Below are positions 47,726 to 57,126 of a stretch of 64,000 nucleotides of DNA, in pieces. Numbering within the stretch: position 1 is the stretch's first letter; the number at the start of each line of letters is the position of its first letter. Source of the stretch: Enterobacteriaceae bacterium UBA2655. GTDB taxonomy: Bacteria; Pseudomonadota; Gammaproteobacteria; Enterobacterales; Enterobacteriaceae. The stretch spans positions 21,163 through 85,162 of the forward strand of contig DENB01000095.1 of the NCBI GenBank assembly GCA_002359495.1, in the 5' to 3' direction. The position numbers and the translations under genes are program-made. The notes under the pieces are model-generated. The model was not told where the DNA came from, did no database searches, and was given only the letters and a program-made list of their open reading frames with translations.

Positions 47726-49189
47726 TTATTTCACCGCGACCGGCCACTGGCTGAGACGGATGCCGCGCTTTCCGGCATTTTCGCCGAAATCCTGCAGTAC
47801 CGCTTTAACGTCGGGATCCATATATTCCACATTATCATGATCGACAATCACCACGCTGTTTTCCGGGATTTCCGCCAGCAGCTTTTGCAGTTTGGGGTTG
47901 TGCATAAAGGTCAGGTTTTGCTGAAAGCGCAGTACATAGTGATCATCGTAGCGGGTAAGCTGCAGCGCGTTACGATGGCTCTTATAGATGCTGCACAGAA
48001 TTTGCGTCGCGATGCCGATACCGATGCCCGCCAGCATGCCGAACGCGATGATGCCACCAATCGTGGCGAGAAACGGTACGTACTGTTGCGTGCCCATGCG
48101 CATCTGATCGATGAACAGACGCGGTGCGGCCAGCTTATAGCCGGTATAGAGCAGCACCGCCGCCAGGCTGGCAAGCGGAATAACATTCAGCAGGTTGCTG
48201 AACCAGAGGCCGCAGATCAGCAGCAGCGCGCCGTGGATCAGAATCGACAGCTTACTCTGCGCGCCGACGCTGACGTTAACCGAACTGCGCACAATCACGG
48301 CGGTAATCGGCATGGCGCCGAGGAAACCGGCGGTAAGGTTGCCGACGCCCTGTGCGAACATCTCCCGGTTCGGCGACGGCGGCGGATTTTGCGGACGCAG
48401 CTTATTCAACGCCTCCTGGCTGAGCAACGTCTCCAGGCTGGCCACCAGCGCCAGCGTCACGGCGACCACCCAGACGGAGGGATTGCGCCATGCCAGCCAG
48501 TCCGGTGCCTCCAGCCCGGCGGCCAGCGCCGCGACGCTGTCGAAGGCGGGCAGCGCGATGCGCGGCAAGCCCTGCGACAACGCAGGGACGAACAGTGTCG
48601 CCAGACAACCGGCCAGCACCGCCATCAGCGGGCCCGGGATCCAGCTCAGCACGCCGATTTTCTTCACCACCGGCGTGGTCCAGAGCCAGAGCAGCAGCAG
48701 GCCGCAGCCAGCCACCAGCATCGCCGGAAAGGAGAAGGCAAACTCGCCGTTGGCCAGCGAGATCAGTTCGGCATCGCCCGTCGCGCCAAGCGCCACCGGG
48801 ATCTGCTGGATAATCAACAGAATGCCGATCGCCGCCAGCATGCCTTTGATCACGCTGCCCGGAACCAATGCGATAAAGTGACCGGCGCGCAGCAGACCGA
48901 ACAGGCACTGCAATGCGCCGGCGATGACCAGCGCGGTCAGAAAGGCGGAAAAGCTGCCCAGGGTTTCAATCGCGGCAACTACGATCGTCACCAGCCCGGC
49001 GGCCGGCCCGCTGACGGCGAAGCGCGACGGACTGAGCGAGGTTACGAGCAGGCCGCCGATCACCCCGGTGAGCAGGCCGGCAAACGGCGGAAGGCCGCTG
49101 GCTTGCGCAATGCCCAGGCAGAGCGGCAGCGCGACCAAAAACACCACCAGGCCGGCGGGAATATCCTGACGAAGGGTAGTCAGATTCAT
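47726..49189 (-). CDS. SulP-family anion (probably bicarbonate) transporter with STAS domain
   Basis: 487 residues: an N-terminal transmembrane core of about 12-14 helices (LRQDIPAGLVVFLVALPLCLGIAQASG, SPSRFAVSGPAAGLVTIVVAAIE) and a C-terminal STAS domain (residues about 400-487). SulP members carry sulfate, bicarbonate, C4-dicarboxylates or other anions. The stop-start overlap of four bases with a carbonic anhydrase gene points to bicarbonate. Substrate is inferred from context. Confidence 0.85.
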   Translation of the reverse strand: MNLTTLRQDIPAGLVVFLVALPLCLGIAQASGLPPFAGLLTGVIGGLLVTSLSPSRFAVSGPAAGLVTIVVAAIETLGSFSAFLTALVIAGALQCLFGLLRAGHFIALVPGSVIKGMLAAIGILLIIQQIPVALGATGDAELISLANGEFAFSFPAMLVAGCGLLLLWLWTTPVVKKIGVLSWIPGPLMAVLAGCLATLFVPALSQGLPRIALPAFDSVAALAAGLEAPDWLAWRNPSVWVVAVTLALVASLETLLSQEALNKLRPQNPPPSPNREMFAQGVGNLTAGFLGAMPITAVIVRSSVNVSVGAQSKLSILIHGALLLICGLWFSNLLNVIPLASLAAVLLYTGYKLAAPRLFIDQMRMGTQQYVPFLATIGGIIAFGMLAGIGIGIATQILCSIYKSHRNALQLTRYDDHYVLRFQQNLTFMHNPKLQKLLAEIPENSVVIVDHDNVEYMDPDVKAVLQDFGENAGKRGIRLSQWPVAVK

Positions 49190-49815
49190 GGCGAAGGTTC
49201 CTCTGCAGATTGCTGGATTAACTCTTTCAGATGCCCCGACTGCAGGTCATAGACGCAGCCGAACAGATCTAACGCCTGCCCCACCCGCCACGCCTGACGC
49301 ACCGGTTCGGTGGCGGCCAGATGGGCGAACTGAGCCAGCACGTTCGCCTCCACCAGCCGGTTAAGCTTGTCGCTCTCCTCCGCCTCGGAGGCGCGATAAT
49401 CGCTTAATCCCTCTTGCAGGGCGTTGCGCAGCGCGCTGATGCGCCGCGCCAGCGGAGAATCTTCGCCGGCAAGCGGACTGTCCGGCAGGCTGAGCGCGGC
49501 CTGCACCCCGCCGCAGCCGTAGTGACCGCACAATACGATGCGCTTTACGCCCAGATAAAAGATGGCGTATTGCAACACGCTCATAAAATTGTCGTCCTGC
49601 GCCACCACCATATTGGCGATGTTGCGATGCACGAACAGCTCGCCCGGGTGGGATCCGGTCAACACTTCGGCCGGTACGCGGCTGTCGGAGCAGCCGATCC
49701 ACAATGAATGCGGCTTTTGTTGATGAAGATAAGCGTCGAAATAGTCCGGATTACGCTCGCGGCGCTGCAATGCCCAGCTGCGATTTTTCGCTAATAAAGG
49801 TTTCAGTGTCGTCAC
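49186..49815 (-). CDS. beta-class carbonic anhydrase
   Basis: 209 residues from GTG 49813-49815. That start puts W14, C42-x-D44 (GCSDSR) and H98-x2-C101 (CGHYGCGG) at the same numbers as in E. coli Can, so it is preferred over the longer reading. Those residues bind the zinc. The enzyme interconverts CO2 and bicarbonate. It leads an operon with the SulP transporter, so it may feed or use the transported bicarbonate. Confidence 0.9.
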   Translation of the reverse strand: MTTLKPLLAKNRSWALQRRERNPDYFDAYLHQQKPHSLWIGCSDSRVPAEVLTGSHPGELFVHRNIANMVVAQDDNFMSVLQYAIFYLGVKRIVLCGHYGCGGVQAALSLPDSPLAGEDSPLARRISALRNALQEGLSDYRASEAEESDKLNRLVEANVLAQFAHLAATEPVRQAWRVGQALDLFGCVYDLQSGHLKELIQQSAEEPSP

Positions 49816-50503
49816 AATTATCTTCTCGCTACGTTCGGGAATGGCGGCGCCTGGCTTCCCTTCGATAAGAACAGCGCTGTGAATTAACACAGGCCATCAT
49901 TAAAACCGGGACTGGTTCACAGAAAAACATTACCGTTTTTAAATCCTAATGGCGTAACGGCAATATTTCCATAGTTATCTTAAAGATTCTTAATGTAAAT
50001 TTTTATTATATTTATGTCGAAATAGTGTAAATTCGCGCTGCGCTTGCGGAGAACCAGTTAAAAATAGAATCAAATATAAAAACAACAAAATCAATAATTT
50101 TAAAATAAATCATTGGCAAAAGCAGACGGAGTGGCTGATGAAAAAATACACACAATTATTACGGGGATGTAAGAGATATTTTTAGAAAAGGGCGAGTTAA
50201 CTTAATAAAAAAACAATCACAATGCTTATCATTAGAGTATTAAGCTGGTTTAGCCAGGCATTTACCCTATGTTGTCTGGCCGAAAAAAATAACAGTATTC
50301 AGTAACAAAGTGGATTATTTATAGTTAAATCATGTTCAGACTAATTAAATAGTTTCTTCTCTTTTCCGTCAGCGCGCGTGAGTGAAAAGCAGCATAAAGC
50401 GCGTCGTTCCGTCCGCAGAGACGGCGTTTTCAAAGCTGTAAAACCGCGGCGGTTAACTTAAGCTATAGGCAGCAAAAATATTGTTTTTTAACGGGAGGCC
50501 GTT
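49816..50503. other. AT-rich intergenic region
   Basis: Nearly 690 bases, clearly AT-rich, between the divergent carbonic anhydrase and laccase-domain genes. No sizeable gene. One 15-codon frame (50138-50185) with a GGAG site is listed apart. A small stem (CCGTC / GACGG, 50419-50434) is followed by GTTTT. A small RNA or promoter array could be here, but nothing decisive is seen. Confidence 0.4.
50138..50185 (+). CDS. possible 15-residue leader or small peptide
   Basis: ATG with GGAG seven bases upstream, encoding MKKYTQLLRGCKRYF and then TAG. Basic and amphipathic. It may be chance; no homologue known to me. Confidence 0.2.
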   Translation: MKKYTQLLRGCKRYF

Positions 50504-51226
50504 ATGGCTGAAAACAGAACCTCCGGCTGCCGCTCCGCCCTGCTGGATTCGCTGGGCTGGGTCGATCACGCCTTTCAGGCCGCCGGCGATCCGCCGCCGT
50601 CCGACGCGGCTTATGGCCAGCAGCGCCACAGCCCGACGGTGGTGTTGGATGAGGAGAACATGCCGCCGAAGCGTTGTGAATCAGACGGGGTTATCGGCGT
50701 GACGACGCGCCCGGTGGCGGTTTACACCGCAGATTGCCTGCCGGTGCTGATCGCCGATACGCGCCGACGTCATGTCGCTGCGGTGCATGCCGGACTAAAA
50801 GGCGCGCTGGCAGGCGTGCTGTTTTCGGCGGTGGAGAGATTGAAAGCGCTGGGTGCCGACAGCGAGACGCTGTTTGTCGCTATCGGTCCGGCCATCGCCC
50901 CTTGTTGCTATGAGCTGGGCGAGAATATGATAAACGAGATTGGGCAAAATCCGCGCCTGCGCCAGCCGGCGACCTGGTCGGCAGTGCAGCCGCGCAATGC
51001 GCTGGCGGTGCGGCCGCAGGCTCAGGCGCAGCAGCAGGGCGTCTGGTTCGATCTGCCGCAGCTGGGTCGTCAGATGCTATTGCAAACGGGCATCCCTGCC
51101 GCGCAGATCGAACTGCTTAACCTTTGCACTTACTGTATGGCGGAAACGGGCGCCAGCTACCGGCGCAACACCCATTTCAACAGCGGCTACCGCTCGCGCT
51201 ACTCCTGGATTCGGCGCGTCGCTTAG
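50504..51226 (+). CDS. PgeF/YfiH-like laccase-domain protein (paralogue)
   Basis: 240 residues of the family once called multicopper polyphenol oxidases, now known as purine nucleoside/peptidoglycan-amidase-like editing enzymes. Active-site pieces: QRHSPTVV, TADCLPVLIAD, VHAGLKGALAG (HAGWRG in typical members) and GPAIAPCCYELG; then LCTYCMAETGASYRRNTH. The W-R to L-K change in the central motif and the absence of the usual neighbours rluD and clpB suggest a diverged paralogue rather than the housekeeping gene. The last bases overlap idnT, which is convergent, by four. Confidence 0.82.
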   Translation: MAENRTSGCRSALLDSLGWVDHAFQAAGDPPPSDAAYGQQRHSPTVVLDEENMPPKRCESDGVIGVTTRPVAVYTADCLPVLIADTRRRHVAAVHAGLKGALAGVLFSAVERLKALGADSETLFVAIGPAIAPCCYELGENMINEIGQNPRLRQPATWSAVQPRNALAVRPQAQAQQQGVWFDLPQLGRQMLLQTGIPAAQIELLNLCTYCMAETGASYRRNTHFNSGYRSRYSWIRRVA

Positions 51227-52542
51227 TGAAGGATGGCGTTCAACGCCAGCACGCCCGCCAGGCCGAGGATTGAAATCAGGGTTTCCATCACCGTCCAGGT
51301 TTTCAGCGTCTCCACGACGCTGAGATTGAAGTAGCCTTTGAACAGCCAGAAGCCGGGATCGTTAACGTGCGAGGCGATGACGCTGCCGGAACCGACCGCC
51401 AGCACCATCAGCGCCGGATCGGAGCCGGTCGCGGCGATAATCGGCATCACGATGCCGGCGGTGGTAATGGCGGCGACCGTCGCCGAGCCCAGCGCGATGC
51501 GCAGCATCGCCGCCACGGTCCAGCACATCAGCAGCGGCGAAAGCGACGAGCCTTTCATCATATCGGCGATATAGTTGCCGACGCCGCTGTCCACCAGCAC
51601 CTGCTTGAACGCGCCGCCGCCTGCGATAATAAAGACGATCATGGCGATGGCGGCGATGGAGTCGCCGCACATATCCATCACTTCCTCCATCCGACGGCCG
51701 TTGCGCAGGCCGAGCGTAAACACCGCGATCACCACGGCGATAAACAGCGCTACCGCCGGGTTGCCGATAAATTCAAAGAACTGCCGGATTGGATTCTCTT
51801 TCGGCATCGTCAATTCGCATATCGCGGCGAAGGCCATCAGCACCACCGGGATCACCGCAGCGAAAATGCTTATCCAGAAGCCGGGCATCTCGTTTTCAGG
51901 AAAAATTTTCGGGTTATATAGCCCTTCCGGCGGCGATTTCTCAAAGCTTTTCAGGAATTTTGAAAAAATCGGACCCGCCACGATCACGGTCGGGATAGTA
52001 ATAATCAACCCGTAGAGCAAGGTCGTGCCGAGATTAGCGCCGAAAATGGTGGCGATGGCGGTAGGGCCAGGATGCGGCGGCAGGAAACAGTGCGTGACCG
52101 ACAGCGCAGCCACCATCGGCACGCCGACATAGAGCAGCGGCAGATTGGCCGCAGCGACAATGGTAAACACCAGCGGCAGCAGCAGAACGAATCCCACTTC
52201 GTAAAACATCGCCAGCCCAACGATCAGCCCGGTGACCACCAGCGCCCATTGCAGTCGTTCCCTGCCAAATACCGCAATTAGCGTGGTGGCGACCCGCTGC
52301 GCCGCGCCGGTATCCGACACCAGCCGTCCCAGCATCGCCCCCAGCCCGAGGATCATCGCCAGGCTGCCCAGCGTGGAGCCGATGCCTTTTTGAATTGACG
52401 CCATGACCGCCAGCGGGGCCATTCCTTCGGCGATGCCGACCACGGCCGAAACGAATATCAGAGCGATAAAACCGTTGACCTTAAAAACAATCATCAATAC
52501 CAGCAGCAGAATCACACCAAGAACAATGATCGTGATGGGCAT
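51223..52542 (-). CDS. idnT: L-idonate/gluconate transporter IdnT (GntP family)
   Basis: 439 residues, the same as E. coli IdnT and alike throughout (GLAMFYEVGFVLLLPLVFTIVA, VGVPMVAALSVTHCFLPPHPGPTAIATIFGANLGTTLLYG, GSGSVIASHVNDPGFWLFKGYFNL). A membrane proton symporter for L-idonate, 5-ketogluconate and gluconate. It follows idnD after 48 bases. Confidence 0.93.
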   Translation of the reverse strand: MPITIIVLGVILLLVLMIVFKVNGFIALIFVSAVVGIAEGMAPLAVMASIQKGIGSTLGSLAMILGLGAMLGRLVSDTGAAQRVATTLIAVFGRERLQWALVVTGLIVGLAMFYEVGFVLLLPLVFTIVAAANLPLLYVGVPMVAALSVTHCFLPPHPGPTAIATIFGANLGTTLLYGLIITIPTVIVAGPIFSKFLKSFEKSPPEGLYNPKIFPENEMPGFWISIFAAVIPVVLMAFAAICELTMPKENPIRQFFEFIGNPAVALFIAVVIAVFTLGLRNGRRMEEVMDMCGDSIAAIAMIVFIIAGGGAFKQVLVDSGVGNYIADMMKGSSLSPLLMCWTVAAMLRIALGSATVAAITTAGIVMPIIAATGSDPALMVLAVGSGSVIASHVNDPGFWLFKGYFNLSVVETLKTWTVMETLISILGLAGVLALNAILH

Positions 52543-52590
52543 GTTCTTTTCCTTATGGTTACAAACAGGTGAAGTAAGGTTCGGGCGTTA

Positions 52591-53622
52591 TCAGAACGTG
52601 AGCTGTACCTTGGCGGCGCGGGTTTTATCACCGGCAAACCGCAGCGCGGTGTCGACCTCCTGCCAGCAGTAAGCGCCGCTGAACAGCGGCAGCGGATTGA
52701 CGGTGCCGTTGGCCAGCCACTCCACCGCCGTGTTGAATTCATGGGTGAAACGAAAAGAGCCCACCAGATTTATCTCTTTGGCGATCAGCACCATGATGGG
52801 AAACGCCGGAATCGCCCCGCTCATGCCAACCTGCACCAGCGTGCCTTTCGCGCAGACCAGATCGAGACAGCGTTGCAAAGAATTAGGATGGCCTGCGGCT
52901 TCAAACGCCACGTCAAAGCTGCCTTTGTCGCGCAGATAAGGGGAAAAATCGCCGCTGGTCGCATGGATCACCGCCGTTGCGCCCATTTGCTCCGCCAGCG
53001 CCAGAGAACGTTCGCTGATGTCGCTGCAGACAATGGCGGCGGCGCCCCGCGCTTTCGCCGCGGCGACAATCAGACAGCCGATCGGCCCGACGCCGGAGAT
53101 AAAAACCTGCTTTCCGGTCAGATCGCCCGCTTGATTGACGGCGTGCAGGCAAACCGCCAGCGGCTCGGCAAATACCATGACGCTATCATCGGCATCGTTG
53201 GGATACGGGACGCACTGGGCGCTGTCGACCACTTTATATTGCGTAAAGCCGCCGTCCACATGCGGCAAATACATGGCGCTGCCGAAGAAACGCATCGCGA
53301 TGCACTGATTCTCCTGCCGCCTGAGGCAATATTTGCACTCGCCGCAGGGCTTTGACGGGTTGATCGCCACTTTCTGGTTCGGCGTCAGGCGCGCATCGTC
53401 GCTCTCCACGACGTAACCAACCACTTCATGTCCCAGAATCATCGGCATTTTTACCTCATAGCTGCCGACTTTTCCTTCCTGATAGTAGTGCAGATCCGAA
53501 CCGCAAATGCCGCCGCGCGTAACGCGTACCAATGTACCTGAGCCATCCCAGGCGAGCTGCTGCGCAATCACTTTTACCTGCTCTTTACCCATAATGACGC
53601 AGGATTGCGTTTCAATGTTCAT
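52591..53622 (-). CDS. idnD: L-idonate 5-dehydrogenase IdnD
   Basis: 343 residues, equal to E. coli IdnD, from ATG 53620-53622 with GAGGG close ahead. A zinc MDR dehydrogenase: catalytic zinc ligands C40 and H65-E66, structural zinc cysteines C93, C96, C99, C107, and the Rossmann stretch FISGVGPIGCLIVAAAK. It oxidises L-idonate to 5-keto-D-gluconate. The next step enzyme IdnO, encoded between D and T in E. coli, is not present here. Confidence 0.93.
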   Translation of the reverse strand: MNIETQSCVIMGKEQVKVIAQQLAWDGSGTLVRVTRGGICGSDLHYYQEGKVGSYEVKMPMILGHEVVGYVVESDDARLTPNQKVAINPSKPCGECKYCLRRQENQCIAMRFFGSAMYLPHVDGGFTQYKVVDSAQCVPYPNDADDSVMVFAEPLAVCLHAVNQAGDLTGKQVFISGVGPIGCLIVAAAKARGAAAIVCSDISERSLALAEQMGATAVIHATSGDFSPYLRDKGSFDVAFEAAGHPNSLQRCLDLVCAKGTLVQVGMSGAIPAFPIMVLIAKEINLVGSFRFTHEFNTAVEWLANGTVNPLPLFSGAYCWQEVDTALRFAGDKTRAAKVQLTF

Positions 53623-53719
53623 AAGCCCTCGCTTGCAGACGCTGCAAAAGCGCTCATCACACAGGGAAAACAGCTTAAAAACAGTTAAGTAGATCACTCA
53701 AAAGGAGGTTGAACGAGAA

Positions 53720-53735
53720 ATGTTACGCATAACGT
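53720..53735 (-). promoter_or_regulatory. IdnR/GntR-type operator of idnDT
   Basis: ATGTTACGCATAACGT, a near-perfect palindrome close to the known GntR/IdnR operator ATGTTACCGGTAACAT. It lies about 98 bases before idnD. The regulator gene itself is not in the window. Confidence 0.65.
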
Positions 53736-53764
53736 GACCGGGCAAGCGCTTCTGTGCAACGCTT

Positions 53765-53804
53765 ACAAAAAAACAGGGCGGCAACAAGGTCTGAATCGCC
53801 GCCC
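53765..53804 (-). terminator. terminator of the first response-regulator gene
   Basis: Minus-strand GGGCGGC, 15-base loop, GCCGCCC, then TGTTTTTTT. It lies 20 bases after the response-regulator stop. Confidence 0.75.
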
Positions 53805-53824
53805 GGAGGGTAAGGGAACGCCTT

Positions 53825-54514
53825 TTACATCAGGTCGTGGCTGTACTTGAAAAGCTCTGAATCGGAACGCAGGCCAAGCTTTTTTAACGCCGATTGTTTT
53901 TGCCCGCTCACCGTTTTGCGGCTGCGTTTGAACTTCAACGCAATTTGCGAGACGCTCAAACCGTCGAGAAAACAGCGCACCACTTCCACTTCGCGCGGAC
54001 TCAGCAGCTTAACCTTCTCGTACATATTGTTTTTATTGTCTAATTCCAGCCCTTCGTGGATCGACTCTTCATGAATGACGTAAAGATTTTCCACTTCGTA
54101 AGCCACCGTCGGCGACAGATAGATATGACCCTGCGCCACCTGACGAATGGCTGAAAAAATCTCTTCCATATGCTGGCTTTTGCCGATGAAGCCTTTGACC
54201 CCGGCAGTTAACACCATTTTGACGATCGCCGGGCTTTCCATCGACGAAGCGATCAAAATTTTCAGACTGGGATAATGATTACGCAACTGTTTAACCAGAG
54301 CCAGACCATCCAGTTCGCGATCGCCCAGCAGGAAATCGAGCACCAGCACATCGACATGCGTCGTTTTCAACTGCGCGAACAGCTCGCTGCTGCTTCCCCA
54401 GGCGCCGACCAGTTGCATATCCTGCTCCTGACGGAAACAGAGCTTGAACACGGTGCGGATCATTGGATGATCGTCAAGCAAAGCGACATTCAGTGGGTTA
54501 TTATGTGTTTTCAT
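53825..54514 (-). CDS. LuxR-family response regulator (RcsB/EvgA-like)
   Basis: 229 residues. Receiver domain with D14-D15, phospho-acceptor D60 (DVLVLDFLLGD) and K112 (GFIGKS); C-terminal NarL/LuxR helix-turn-helix (LSPREVEVVRCFLDGLSVSQIALKFKRSRKTVSGQKQSALKKLGL). The HTH wording (SRKTVSGQKQSAL) is close to RcsB. Divergent from a hybrid kinase gene 850 bases away and probably part of its pathway. Confidence 0.88.
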   Translation of the reverse strand: MKTHNNPLNVALLDDHPMIRTVFKLCFRQEQDMQLVGAWGSSSELFAQLKTTHVDVLVLDFLLGDRELDGLALVKQLRNHYPSLKILIASSMESPAIVKMVLTAGVKGFIGKSQHMEEIFSAIRQVAQGHIYLSPTVAYEVENLYVIHEESIHEGLELDNKNNMYEKVKLLSPREVEVVRCFLDGLSVSQIALKFKRSRKTVSGQKQSALKKLGLRSDSELFKYSHDLM

Positions 54515-55361
54515 TGTTTCTAATTCCTTTTATATCATTTTTAACTTTCGTCCATGGCCGTTAAAGCCCATTCCTGGAATTAAGAGAAAAGATTGCCATC
54601 ATATTTCATTGCTATTTACCGTAAAATATAATTATCAGCCTTTCGTTTGCACAGATTCATATTTCATTTCCAGGCAACTCTACTTTTACAGCTTATGCTA
54701 AAAGAAAAATCCTGGCTGCTACTGCAACACAAGATAAAAATAGATTATCTCTCTGTTGCAATAGTGCTAAACATAATGAAACCGCCAACATCTTCCCGAA
54801 ACTTACGTGCCTCAATCCTGAGGCCCTGCTTAAATCGTTTACCTGACAACGAATTAACTGAGTCCGCCACGCGCTATGCCATTGAGCGCCAGGCCAACAG
54901 CGCCTTTCGCGCTGACAGACCACGCATGCAAGACTTGTCTCGAAATACTCTGAAGACCGCCGTCGCGCATAGCCCGGCGCTCAGTAAAAACATTATATTA
55001 ACACTCTGTTTCTTTCCAATCAGGATGAGAATAGTTCGCAGCGTAATTGTTTATTCCGGGTTGATGCTTTAGCGGCAATGATTATAACTTGAGAAAGGTC
55101 GCAAAAACATCCCCGCGCTAAAAAAAGCTATTTCGCCCAGCGTTACCGCCTTCAGGGCATATTAATAGATGAACGCGTCTTAATATAAAAAACCATTTGA
55201 ATTTCGGCTGAAAAAACGCGCCTTAAGCGGGAATCAACCAGCCTCTGTCTGCGCTTTATTTCCGTTACAAGGTCGGAATAAGGCTGCGGGTTTATTGCAA
55301 TAGATGTCGTCTGGCGGCCTTTGTTACCCGGGTTCGCCGGCAATACCACCGGAAAATCATT
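54515..55361. other. long intergenic region between response regulator and hybrid kinase
   Basis: About 850 bases. The only sizeable frame (54647-55072) starts with TTG, lacks a ribosome binding site and shows no protein-like pattern. I searched the 290 bases before the kinase for a lost periplasmic domain in all three frames and found none; the frame in phase with the kinase is open back to about 55260 but reads as basic, non-protein-like text. Promoters for both genes must be here. Confidence 0.45.
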
Positions 55362-57014
55362 ATGCTTAGCTTTCTTTGCTTCAGCGTATTACTGCTGTTT
55401 TTTTGGCTGCGCCATCGCCATTTGCAGCAGCAACTCAACCAGCGTATCCAGAGTGAAAAAGCGTTAAAAAACTTTCTTGCGGAGATAAGCCACGAAATCC
55501 GTACGCCGCTAAACGCCATCGTTGGTTTGCTGGAGATGGAAACCCGCCGGCAGCCGGAATCGCTTTCCGAAAATATCAGTGTGGCTTTCGAATCCGCCCG
55601 GGCGCTGAGGTCGTTAATCGGCGACGTGCTCGACCTGAGTAAAATCGAATCGGGGCGCTGGCAGCCGGCGCCGGAACCTGTGTTGTTGCCCGATTTGATA
55701 GAACAGACGGTCGCCCTGTTTCGCCATCAGGCGGACGCGAAAGGCGTTCGAATCGAGACGCAGGTCGCCGTCAAGGATCCTTGCGTAAATATCGATCCGC
55801 TCATGATCACTCAGATCCTCACGAACCTGTTGAGCAATGCGCTGAAATTTACTGAATGCGGCAAGGTGAATATCGCTCTGCGGCAGCAAAAGCAAAGCGA
55901 AGAGGCTCTTTGTCGCTATTCGCTTGAGGTCAGCGACAGCGGTTCAGGCATGACTGCGCAGCAGCAGCAGACGATATTCGAGCCTTACGTGCAGGCGGGA
56001 ACCCGTCAACAACAGCAGGCGGGCGTCGGGCTGGGGCTGAGCATTTGCCGCAGCCTGGCGCAGCGACTGGGAGGGGAGCTGAAAGTCGACAGTTCTCCCG
56101 GTTCGGGCTCGGTTTTTACCTTTTGTTTTGGCGCGCCGCGCGCTGTATGGCGTTGCCCGCCCCCCTCCGCTTCAGTCCCGAAATCCGCTGCACCGGCGGC
56201 GATGCGGGTGTTGGTGGTCGACGATCATGCGCCGAATCGCCTGCTATTGAGCAAGCAGCTGGAATATGCAGGCCACCAGGCCGTAACGGCGGAGAGCGCC
56301 CTCGCGGCGTTTTCTCTCTGGCAGCGGGATACGCAGCGTTTCGACCTGATTATTACCGATTGCAACATGCCGGGAATGAACGGGTTTCAGCTTGCGCAGG
56401 CCGTGCGCCAGCAGGAGAAAGAACGAGGCCTTCCGCCGATCACGCTTTTTGGCCTGACGGCCACCGCGGAAAGTCGCATGGTGCAAGCCTGTCTCGACGC
56501 CGGCATGAACGATTGTCTGTTTAAACCGCTCGATTTCGATACGCTTTACCAACATCTGGCGCGTTGCGTTCGTCAGCCCGCCGATCGCCCGGTTTTAGCA
56601 GAAGCGAATGCGCCGCATTCATCGCTGAACGCCGCCAACACATTCCGCTCCGCCGCTTTGCCGACGGACGCATTCAGCTTCCCACTGCTGGAGCGGCTGG
56701 CCGCACAGGATCCTGACGATTGCGACACGCTGATTGAAAGCATCATTGCCGACAACCGACAGATACTGGCGGCGCTGCTGCGCGCCGCGTCAGGAGAGAA
56801 CCTGTCGAAGCTGGGTCACAAGCTGCAAGGCGGCGCCCGGCTCCTGAACGCGACGCGGCTCGCCTCGCTCAGCCTGGCGCTGGAGAAACATCAGGCGAAG
56901 GCTGACGCTGGCGCCGGGCTAATCGCGGATATCGCCCGGGAAATTGATTTAATTGAACAAAATTTACGTGATTTTCAACGACAGCGCAGCGAAAAAGAAA
57001 TAGCAGAAAAATAA
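55362..57014 (+). CDS. hybrid sensor kinase, EvgS/BvgS-type cytoplasmic part without periplasmic sensor
   Basis: 550 residues: one membrane helix (2-16), HisKA with H44 (EISHEIRTPLN), HATPase (TNLLSNALKF near 153-163, DSGSGM 192-197, GVGLGLS 221-227), receiver with D287, D288, D333 and K388, then an HPt domain with H486 (LGHKLQGGARLL). This H-D-H relay equals that of EvgS and BvgS, but those have about 1,200 residues with two Venus-flytrap sensor domains outside the membrane; none is encoded here. Signals would have to come through the membrane or a partner. An EvgA-like regulator follows after 112 bases. Confidence 0.88.
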   Translation: MLSFLCFSVLLLFFWLRHRHLQQQLNQRIQSEKALKNFLAEISHEIRTPLNAIVGLLEMETRRQPESLSENISVAFESARALRSLIGDVLDLSKIESGRWQPAPEPVLLPDLIEQTVALFRHQADAKGVRIETQVAVKDPCVNIDPLMITQILTNLLSNALKFTECGKVNIALRQQKQSEEALCRYSLEVSDSGSGMTAQQQQTIFEPYVQAGTRQQQQAGVGLGLSICRSLAQRLGGELKVDSSPGSGSVFTFCFGAPRAVWRCPPPSASVPKSAAPAAMRVLVVDDHAPNRLLLSKQLEYAGHQAVTAESALAAFSLWQRDTQRFDLIITDCNMPGMNGFQLAQAVRQQEKERGLPPITLFGLTATAESRMVQACLDAGMNDCLFKPLDFDTLYQHLARCVRQPADRPVLAEANAPHSSLNAANTFRSAALPTDAFSFPLLERLAAQDPDDCDTLIESIIADNRQILAALLRAASGENLSKLGHKLQGGARLLNATRLASLSLALEKHQAKADAGAGLIADIAREIDLIEQNLRDFQRQRSEKEIAEK

Positions 57015-57126
57015 GCGCTATTTTATCGAGACGTTTCTCGATTTCCTGCTTTGCCGCAGTGGTTATAATTAGCGAAATTTATGGCCCTATTTTCCCAGCT
57101 TAGCTTGCTAAACCAGTGAGGGATGA

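Noticed and set aside
47717..49252. 511-codon plus-strand frame opposite the SulP gene
   Set aside because: Antisense shadow of a GC-rich gene; rich in Arg, Gln, His and Gly as such shadows are.
50219..50240. Fur-box-like AT-rich sequence
   Set aside because: Only a short TTATCATT core agrees with the consensus, and nothing in the neighbouring genes suggests iron control.
54647..55072. 141-codon plus-strand frame between the response regulator and the hybrid kinase
   Set aside because: TTG start, no ribosome binding site, and amino-acid text without domain or membrane logic; most likely chance in an AT-mixed intergenic region.
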